Source: Vaginisenegalia massiliensis (GTDB lineage Bacteria > Bacillota > Bacilli > Lactobacillales > Aerococcaceae). From it: a stretch of 59,213 nucleotides of DNA. The notes beneath the pieces are model-generated. The model had not been told where the DNA came from. It searched no databases and saw only the letters and a list, made by a program, of their open reading frames with translations. How positions within the stretch are numbered: position 1 is the stretch's first letter; each line of letters begins with the position of its first letter. Where the stretch lies: contig NZ_UWPC01000011.1 of the NCBI RefSeq assembly GCF_900604935.1, forward strand, positions 1-59,213, given 5' to 3'. Shown here in pieces: positions 53,649 to 59,213 of this stretch. Both the position numbers and the translations under genes were made by a program.

Positions 53649-54503
53649 TTATAATATTCCGATTGCTGCAAGCACAACTAGTACTCCTGTTAACCAGAGC
53701 ATAGCCTTCATGACATTTAATCCATGTTTCTTATAGAACCAATAAACACCCATAACCGTTAATAGAGGAATAATCCCTGGTATAATCTTGTCCAAAATTT
53801 CTTGCATGACAAATTCTTTTCCGGAAATTGTAAAGGCTAAACTTGAACTAAGTTTAATATAATTACCTGCTAAAACACCCATCATATACAAACCAAGTAC
53901 GGATAAAAATTCAATTACTTTTTTAATACTTGAATCAGCCATCAAACTTGTTGCATTCCGGCCCATTTTGAAAGCTTGACGTGAAAAGAATAATCCCACA
54001 GCCAATTGATACAACGCAAAAGCAATAAATGGGAAGAGTGCACCTAAAGCAGACCCTTGTTGAGCCCAAGGCACCGCTATTGCAATAAAGATATATTGAA
54101 CTGTTCCTGAGTCAATTGCATCTCCAATTCCAGCTAAAGCTCCCATAAGACCTGCTTTGGTATTGTACATCAAATCATCAGACATGGTAATTTCTTCACC
54201 ATTCACTTCTTGTTGAGCGCGAGCTTGTTCCATTGATGACATTAAACCAGTAATAACGCCACCACCCCAAGTCAACTGAGTATTAAAGAATAGAAGTTGA
54301 CGTTTATATGCTGCTTTTAATGCTTCATCAGACTTATACAATTTTCTCAAAATTGGTGTCATTGCATATAGTAATGAGGGAGCTAAGTAACGATCAAATG
54401 AATGTGGAATCTCATTAGCAAAGTGCCATCTTAAATATGCTTTTGTCACATCTTTTTGAGTAATTTCTTCCGGTAAATATGTAGTGTTTTTTACTTCAGT
54501 CAT
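53649..54503 (-). CDS. PTS mannose-family IID component
   Basis: A 284-residue membrane subunit of the sugar channel. It starts with EEITQKDVTKAYLRWHF and has GVITGLMSSMEQARAQQE and GALAGIGDAIDSGT, all IID family marks. Several membrane helices lie in the C-terminal half. It follows IIC by 19 bases. Confidence 0.93.
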   Translation of the reverse strand: MTEVKNTTYLPEEITQKDVTKAYLRWHFANEIPHSFDRYLAPSLLYAMTPILRKLYKSDEALKAAYKRQLLFFNTQLTWGGGVITGLMSSMEQARAQQEVNGEEITMSDDLMYNTKAGLMGALAGIGDAIDSGTVQYIFIAIAVPWAQQGSALGALFPFIAFALYQLAVGLFFSRQAFKMGRNATSLMADSSIKKVIEFLSVLGLYMMGVLAGNYIKLSSSLAFTISGKEFVMQEILDKIIPGIIPLLTVMGVYWFYKKHGLNVMKAMLWLTGVLVVLAAIGIL

Positions 54504-54522
54504 GCTTTTCTCCTCCTATCTA

Positions 54523-55338
54523 TTAAAAATCATCATCGTCATCATCATTTAGTGTATTTGCACTAGCTGACGCAACAGTAGGTGCCTGTTTTAATAACAC
54601 ATAAATTCCTGCAAAAATTGCCCCTAGAACAGCATAAGTAACCATCGTTACTTCAAGTGGTTTAAAGATAACCGATAAGAAGTAGGCAAGAAAGAAAAAG
54701 ACAAGCAGGTCTTTACGACCGATAACATAGATTGTTGTAGCAATCCCGATAGCTGCTAATCCACCACCTAAGACTTCTAGTATATGAATAAAGACAGTAC
54801 CTTCTAAACCTTTAATAAAATCAGCAACGACTGGAGCACCCCAGTATAGTGCAACGAAGACTAATGGAACAAAGAGCACAAATGAAGTAATGGTTGGAAT
54901 CCAGATAACTGAGCGACCAATTGCCTTATGATCAAGATTTTCAACCGCTTTATCAATCATTCGCCCTGTAAAAGTGTTTAAGAAGAAACGGAATTGATAT
55001 AAATATGATCCTAAAAGACCAACTGGTACCGCCACTGCAATAGCCGCCTCAGGCTTCATATTCCCAAGCAAAGCAACTGGTACTGCGATAGCGGCAGCAA
55101 TGGCTGGTTCTTGTGGCATTGTTCCCCCAGGTGAGAAAACTCCCATATAAATCAATTGCAAAGCAGCTGTTATTTTCATAGCTTCTACTACATCACCCAT
55201 CACGATACCGCAAATTAAACCTGTCATTAATGGAGAAAAACGTAAAGTTAAAGTCGCTCCTCCTCCTAACCATCTAGACATAACTGCTGCAGTCCATAAG
55301 GCAATTAACAAACTTTGAGTCATAGTTAATGTTTGCAT
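54523..55338 (-). CDS. PTS mannose-family IIC component
   Basis: A 271-residue membrane subunit with about seven hydrophobic segments. GLICGIVMGDVVEAMKITAALQL and GTMPQEPAIAAAIAVP are typical of IIC. The C terminus ends in six Asp and Phe. It is second in the operon. Confidence 0.93.
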   Translation of the reverse strand: MQTLTMTQSLLIALWTAAVMSRWLGGGATLTLRFSPLMTGLICGIVMGDVVEAMKITAALQLIYMGVFSPGGTMPQEPAIAAAIAVPVALLGNMKPEAAIAVAVPVGLLGSYLYQFRFFLNTFTGRMIDKAVENLDHKAIGRSVIWIPTITSFVLFVPLVFVALYWGAPVVADFIKGLEGTVFIHILEVLGGGLAAIGIATTIYVIGRKDLLVFFFLAYFLSVIFKPLEVTMVTYAVLGAIFAGIYVLLKQAPTVASASANTLNDDDDDDF

Positions 55339-55364
55339 GTTTTTTCCTCCTTATCTATAAATAA

Positions 55365-56363
55365 TTATTTTATGAAGCAACTCTCTGCTTGAATTGAACG
55401 AACTGGCAATTTCCCTTGTGCCATATCCTCAATATCTTGAACACATTTATCACCCATCGCTTCAAGGCATTCCATTGTATAGGCAGCCGTATGAGGGGTC
55501 ATTATAACATTGTCGAAACTTAAATATGGATGATCTTTTGAACCCGGTTCAGATTCTAAGACATCTGTAGCGTAACCAGCAATTTTCCCACTCTCTAATG
55601 CTGTGATGATAGCTTCTTCGTCAACCAAAGCTCCACGCGCACTATTCGAGATATAAACATGATTCTTCATTTGTGAGATTGCCTTTTGATCAATCATGTG
55701 ATACGAATCTTTTGTCAAATTAGCTGTTAAGCATATAACATCCGACTGATTTAATAATTCTTCAAAAGACACTTTTTCAGCACCAAACTGAGCCATGTCT
55801 AAACTACTTTTGTTTGGATCGTAACTGATGACCCTACAGCGGAAGCCATAGCGTAAAGTCTGTGCTACACATGAACCCGTATTTCCAATACCAATGATTC
55901 CAACAGTTTTATTATATAAACTGTGTCCAACAAAACATGCTCGATCACTCCACTTATCTTCCTTAACACGAGCTGTTGATTGACTGACTTTACGCATAAC
56001 ATTCAATAAGTTCGTGATATTCTGTTCAGCAACAGCATCTCGTTCCACTAAAGCAGGAATGATAGAAACAATGGTATTATGTTTTCTTGCGGCTTCTAAA
56101 TCGATATTATTAAAACCAATACCGTGGCGAGAGATTATTTTTAATTCGTCTTTATGTTCAAAAAACTCTTGAGTAAAGAAAGGTGTTACACTCGAAATGA
56201 TCATATTATAGCCGTTTAAAGCTTCAGCTAAGTCCTTTCCTGGAATATCTTGATCAAAACGGAAATGATTCACCTCTCCAATTTTTTTTAATTGGGAAAT
56301 ATGATGTGGAAAAATTTTTCCAAAACTACTAGAATTGACAATTGCGATTTTATTCTTTGTCAT
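55365..56363 (-). CDS. D-isomer specific 2-hydroxyacid dehydrogenase
   Basis: A 332-residue NAD-dependent dehydrogenase of the SerA/GhrB-like group. The Rossmann motif is GIIGIGNTGSCVAQTL. The catalytic Arg is in NSARGALVDE, the Glu follows in VLESEPG and the His is in TPHTAAYT. First gene of the PTS-uxuA operon, so it likely reduces a keto-acid in sugar-acid breakdown; the substrate is unknown. The promoter with an inverted repeat lies directly upstream. Confidence 0.88.
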   Translation of the reverse strand: MTKNKIAIVNSSSFGKIFPHHISQLKKIGEVNHFRFDQDIPGKDLAEALNGYNMIISSVTPFFTQEFFEHKDELKIISRHGIGFNNIDLEAARKHNTIVSIIPALVERDAVAEQNITNLLNVMRKVSQSTARVKEDKWSDRACFVGHSLYNKTVGIIGIGNTGSCVAQTLRYGFRCRVISYDPNKSSLDMAQFGAEKVSFEELLNQSDVICLTANLTKDSYHMIDQKAISQMKNHVYISNSARGALVDEEAIITALESGKIAGYATDVLESEPGSKDHPYLSFDNVIMTPHTAAYTMECLEAMGDKCVQDIEDMAQGKLPVRSIQAESCFIK

Positions 56364-56386
56364 TACATCACCCTCTAACTTGTATT

Positions 56387-56421
56387 ATTCTATGACTCTT
56401 TCGATGATCATTTCATAGAAT
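56387..56421. promoter_or_regulatory. inverted repeat, candidate RpiR operator
   Basis: ATTCTATGA-17-TCATAGAAT, perfect nine-base arms, between the operon promoter and its first gene. Candidate operator of the divergent RpiR regulator. Confidence 0.5.
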
Positions 56422-56457
56422 CTTCATCCTCTTCTCCTTTCTTTATCCTTCCACCAA

Positions 56458-56486
56458 AGAATACCATTAAAATATTTTTTAGTAAA
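56458..56486 (-). promoter_or_regulatory. PTS-uxuA operon promoter
   Basis: TTTACT (56481-56486), 17 bases, TATTCT (56458-56463) on the minus strand. Confidence 0.6.
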
Positions 56487-56514
56487 GGCTTTCAAAAAAG
56501 AATTTTTTTCAAAA

Positions 56515-56549
56515 ATCATTTATTTTTAGAGCTGAAAGCGTTATACTGT
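56515..56549 (+). promoter_or_regulatory. RpiR gene promoter with cre-like site
   Basis: TTTATT, 17 bases, TATACT on the plus strand. TGAAAGCGTTATAC across the spacer and -10 resembles a CcpA cre site with two mismatches. Confidence 0.45.
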
Positions 56550-56573
56550 ATTTTAAAAGGAGGGATTTACCAG

Positions 56574-57440
56574 ATGAAAAATGCTTATTTACGCAATCTA
56601 ATTAAGCAACATAAATCAAAATTCTCATCTTCAGAACAAAATTTAGCTGATTATTTTCTTTCATTAAACGAAAAGGACCTAATCAATAAGACTATATCCG
56701 AACTTTCAGTTGAATCTGGAATATCCCAAACAACCATTTTTAACTTTGTTAAAAAATTAGGTTTTACAGGTTTTCAGAAATTTAAAATTGAATTGGCAAG
56801 TAATTCTGACGCGCAAACGCAACATCAAAATACAATCTCAGCATTTTCTGATATAACTAGTCAAGATTCTTCATGGGATGTTGCGCAAAAAATTATTCAT
56901 TTTAACCAAGAGTCATTAGCTAATTTAATTAATTCTTTAGATAAGCAAACTTTAGAAGGTACACTTCAACTTTTGGATCAATCTAAATCAATTCATTTTT
57001 TTGGTCAAGGCGGATCCTCTGTTGTTGCTTTTGATGCTTATCACAAGTTTATTAGATCTCAGTATTACTGCAACTATATTGCGGATTATCACATCCAACT
57101 CTCATATGCAACAAAATTAGGCCCGCATGATTGCGCCTTCCTCTTTTCACACACCGGTGATACACAAGAAACTTTACAACTAGCTAAAATATTGAAGGAA
57201 ACAGGTTGCAAAATTATTTCTTTAACCGGAAACCCAACGAGTCATTTAATAGACTACTCAGATGAAACATTTATAATCTTTTCAGAAGAATCAAAATTTC
57301 GTACCGAAAGTTTAACTTCTCGAATTCTGTATCTTACAGTTATGGATATAATTTATACAATTATTATGTATAGAAATGAGGAGCAAAGCTCTCAATCTTT
57401 AGAAAGAATTAGGTCAGCATTAAAAATCACCCGTCTTTAA
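56574..57440 (+). CDS. MurR/RpiR family transcriptional regulator
   Basis: A 288-residue sugar-phosphate sensing regulator. The N-terminal HTH_6 domain has TISELSVESGISQTTIFNFVKKLGF; the C-terminal SIS domain (about 120-270) has IHFFGQGGSSVVAFDAYHKF and the FSHTGDTQETLQLA phosphosugar-binding region. It is divergent from the PTS-uxuA operon, which it presumably controls in response to a phosphorylated intermediate. AAGGAGGG precedes the ATG. Confidence 0.92.
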   Translation: MKNAYLRNLIKQHKSKFSSSEQNLADYFLSLNEKDLINKTISELSVESGISQTTIFNFVKKLGFTGFQKFKIELASNSDAQTQHQNTISAFSDITSQDSSWDVAQKIIHFNQESLANLINSLDKQTLEGTLQLLDQSKSIHFFGQGGSSVVAFDAYHKFIRSQYYCNYIADYHIQLSYATKLGPHDCAFLFSHTGDTQETLQLAKILKETGCKIISLTGNPTSHLIDYSDETFIIFSEESKFRTESLTSRILYLTVMDIIYTIIMYRNEEQSSQSLERIRSALKITRL

Positions 57441-57477
57441 ATTGTTTTCCGTCACTAATTATCTATTTAGACACACA

Positions 57478-57522
57478 AATACCCGATTATTCTTATCTTC
57501 AAGAAATAATCGGGTATTTTTT
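57478..57522. terminator. bidirectional terminator
   Basis: AATACCCGATTATT / AATAATCGGGTATT arms with T runs on both strands, between the convergent RpiR and KDPG aldolase genes. Confidence 0.85.
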
Positions 57523-57543
57523 ATGATTATGTGGCTCTTTTAA

Positions 57544-58176
57544 CTATCCTAATAGATTCTTTAATTCTGCCAAATGTTTACTAGCAGTCATCCCCTTATC
57601 CTGGGATACCAATTTTTCTGAAATAATAAATGAACCTCCTACAGCCAAAATTGAAGGATGATTTAAAATGTCTCTACAATTGTCTGCTGAAACACCACCG
57701 GTAGGTAAAAATTTCATCTTAGGAAACGGTCCGCTCAAAGCCTTAATAGCATCTAATCCTCCATAAACATCTGCTGGGAAAAATTTAACAGCTTTAAGTC
57801 CTAATTTCATAGCCAAAATAATTTCGGTTGGTGTTACTGCCCCAGGAATAACTAAAACATTTTCCTTTTGGCAAAAACGAACAACCTCTTCATCAATTCC
57901 CGGCATTACTACAAACTTTGCTCCATTATTCACTGCATCTTTAGCAGTGGTTAAATCGCAAACTGTCCCAGCACCTACAATCAGTCTGCCTGACTGTGCT
58001 AACTGATTAATCGCTTTGCTTGCCAAATCACTACGATATGTAACTTCGATAAAATGAAATCCATTTTGTAACAAACTCTCTTCTACATCGGTTAAAACTT
58101 CAAGATTTGTTGCAGTATAAAGCGGTAATAATTTTTCACTCGAAAGTTGTTCTAATAAAGTGTCGGTATTCATCAT
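57544..58176 (-). CDS. eda: KDPG/KHG aldolase
   Basis: Cleaves 2-keto-3-deoxy-6-phosphogluconate to pyruvate and glyceraldehyde 3-phosphate. The 210-residue TIM-barrel aldolase has the catalytic Glu in FIEVTYRSD, VGAGTVCD, and the Schiff-base lysine in LKAVKFFPAD, with the phosphate-binding LPTGGVSADN. It follows a HAD phosphatase gene by 21 bases and completes a sugar-acid route with the neighbouring operon. Confidence 0.93.
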   Translation of the reverse strand: MMNTDTLLEQLSSEKLLPLYTATNLEVLTDVEESLLQNGFHFIEVTYRSDLASKAINQLAQSGRLIVGAGTVCDLTTAKDAVNNGAKFVVMPGIDEEVVRFCQKENVLVIPGAVTPTEIILAMKLGLKAVKFFPADVYGGLDAIKALSGPFPKMKFLPTGGVSADNCRDILNHPSILAVGGSFIISEKLVSQDKGMTASKHLAELKNLLG

Positions 58177-58197
58177 AATTCTCCTTCTAATTGTTTA

Positions 58198-58866
58198 TTA
58201 TTCTGTTTTCAAATAACGTTTCAATTCATTAAAATCTTGAAAAACACCAAAAACATTTTGATATTTTTTTTGACCAACTTGTTCAAAACTAGAATCTGGA
58301 ATTACAGCGACAGTAATGCCCGCTCGAAAAGCAGAAGTAATCCCTGACTCGCTATCTTCGATTGCTAAGGACCGATTCTTTGAACAAGACAAATCAACTA
58401 GCGTTTTCAAATAAATATCGGGCGCTGGTTTTAGGTGACTAACCTGATTTCCAAAATTTACTACATCGAAATAGGACTTAATGCCAAATTTTTCAAGAAT
58501 AGGACATGCTCGATCAGCATAAGTTGATGTTGCTAAACCTATTTTTTTATCATGTTGCTTTAAGTATTCCAACAGTTCAATCAAATAAGGTTTCATTTCA
58601 ACTTGCCCTTGTCTCAATAGATTAAAAAAATAGTCTTGTCGATGCTGACGTAAAATAGGAATTAATTCAGGCTTCCTTGTCACTCTATTTATCGCTTTTG
58701 ATGTAGCTTCAGCACTTAAACCCGACCAAGATTTAATTTCACAGTCTGCTATTGGAACATCATATTTTTTAAACGCATCACGCCATCCTAAAAAATAAGC
58801 ATACTCCGAATCTGCTATAGTCCCGTCCATATCGAAAATTACAGCATCAAATTGATCAATTTTCAA
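58198..58866 (-). CDS. HAD superfamily phosphatase/phosphomutase-like protein
   Basis: A 222-residue HAD subfamily IA protein. Nucleophile motif is FDMDGTIADSE, motif II LATSTY and motif IV IEDSESGITSAF, with a helical cap (about 15-85), as in beta-phosphoglucomutase and 2-deoxyglucose-6-phosphatase relatives. It starts with TTG at 58866 behind GGGAGGGG. Co-transcribed with the KDPG aldolase. A role in removing phosphate from a dead-end or pathway sugar phosphate is inference. Confidence 0.88.
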   Translation of the reverse strand: MKIDQFDAVIFDMDGTIADSEYAYFLGWRDAFKKYDVPIADCEIKSWSGLSAEATSKAINRVTRKPELIPILRQHRQDYFFNLLRQGQVEMKPYLIELLEYLKQHDKKIGLATSTYADRACPILEKFGIKSYFDVVNFGNQVSHLKPAPDIYLKTLVDLSCSKNRSLAIEDSESGITSAFRAGITVAVIPDSSFEQVGQKKYQNVFGVFQDFNELKRYLKTE

Positions 58867-58961
58867 TGTTTGTCCCCTCCCAATCTGTTGAGTTCCAAAC
58901 CTTGATGCAATGACAGAATAAATATATTTATAAATTTTATCACAAGTTAGAAGGTACTCAC

Positions 58962-58990
58962 ATTATACCTATTTATTTAACAATTGACAA
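58962..58990 (-). promoter_or_regulatory. promoter of the HAD-eda unit
   Basis: TTGTCA (58985-58990), 17 bases, TATAAT (58962-58967) on the minus strand, with a leader of about 90 bases before the HAD gene. Confidence 0.65.
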
Positions 58991-59027
58991 AATAAGTTAC
59001 TAAAATAAAAAAAGACCATACTAAAAA

Positions 59028-59213
59028 TGTAGTGCACCCCTAAAGTTGAACCTTAAAATTCAACTTTAGGGGTGTTTATTTTGAATAAAAAACATGAATT
59101 AGCCTTTAAATTAAAACTTATCAATGAATACAGGGAAGAAAAACTCGGGTATAAATTAATATGCAAAAAGTATAATGTTAATACAAGTTTATTAAAAACA
59201 TGGATTTACCAAT
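59028..59213 (+). mobile_element. left end of an IS3-family insertion sequence
   Basis: The element seems to start at TGTAGTGCACCCC (59028), with the 5'-TG end of IS3 elements. A perfect 16-base inverted repeat CACCCCTAAAGTTGAA / TTCAACTTTAGGGGTG (59035-59074) lies between the tip and the transposase gene. The right end is outside the window. Confidence 0.7.
59081..59213 (+). CDS. IS3-family transposase OrfA, partial
   Basis: The first 44 residues of an OrfA: MNKKHELAFKLKLINEY followed by a helix-turn-helix (YKLICKKYNVNTSLLKTWI) typical of IS3/IS150-type OrfA. Starts with TTG behind GGGGTG and runs off the window end. Confidence 0.8.
   Translation, partial: MNKKHELAFKLKLINEYREEKLGYKLICKKYNVNTSLLKTWIYQ

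Overview
The window reads as chromosome of a low-GC Gram-positive coccus of the order Lactobacillales; Aerococcaceae (Facklamia, Globicatella, Aerococcus or Abiotrophia type) is my best guess, not proven. The signs are fused glutathione synthetase GshAB, EcsAB, anaerobic ribonucleotide reductase NrdDG, mannose-family PTS genes, two LPxTG surface proteins, strong AGGAGG ribosome sites, and a type II-A CRISPR-Cas locus of the S. thermophilus CRISPR1 kind. Most genes lie on the minus strand. Layout: 1-300 holds the tandem-promoter leader of an rRNA operon that runs out of the window to the left. 468-12650 is housekeeping: gshAB, a small unknown protein, lplA, an M42 aminopeptidase, nrdG/nrdD with a NrdR box, ecsB/ecsA, coaBC, tRNA-Lys and ridA. 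A frameshifted PatB/MalY aminotransferase and a YdeI-family protein follow.

14.5-21.2 kb is accessory. It has three tandem unknown short ORFs with their own promoter and terminators, then a very large LPKTG-anchored Cna-B/SpaA adhesin broken by one frameshift at a G-run. 21.4-22.0 kb is a YefM antitoxin with TGTACA operator motifs and a decayed YoeB-like toxin. 22.06-29.36 kb is a complete type II-A CRISPR system, all on the minus strand: cas9, tracrRNA, cas1, cas2, long-form csn2, then an array of 22 repeats and 21 spacers of exactly 30 bp. The leader anchor ATTTGAG sits at the csn2 side. Regulation is written compactly here: a cre-like site on the cas9 start, a tracrRNA terminator 12 bases ahead of the cas1 ribosome site, and a pre-crRNA promoter inside the end of csn2.

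29.6-32.8 kb is a plus-strand operon of DUF2975, an XRE regulator, a DUF4153-like membrane protein and two paralogous small membrane-anchored proteins. 32.8-45.8 kb holds a YtqA radical SAM protein, tRNA-Arg, a Gfo/Idh/MocA oxidoreductase, an ArsR-ABC-ABC-MATE efflux cluster, an LPSTG protein with four Ig-like repeats, a two-component system with an ABC transporter, and a secreted phytase-like esterase behind a PHO-box-like promoter. 46-49.4 kb holds a PLD-nuclease/helicase/DUF3427 protein divergent from a Nudix hydrolase.

49.6-58.9 kb is a sugar-acid utilisation region. It has an eight-gene operon (2-hydroxyacid dehydrogenase, PTS IIC, IID, IIB, an odd M28-like membrane protein, IIA, an iron-type alcohol dehydrogenase, UxuA), a divergent RpiR regulator, and a second unit with a HAD phosphatase and a KDPG aldolase. 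The window ends inside the left end of an IS3-type insertion sequence.
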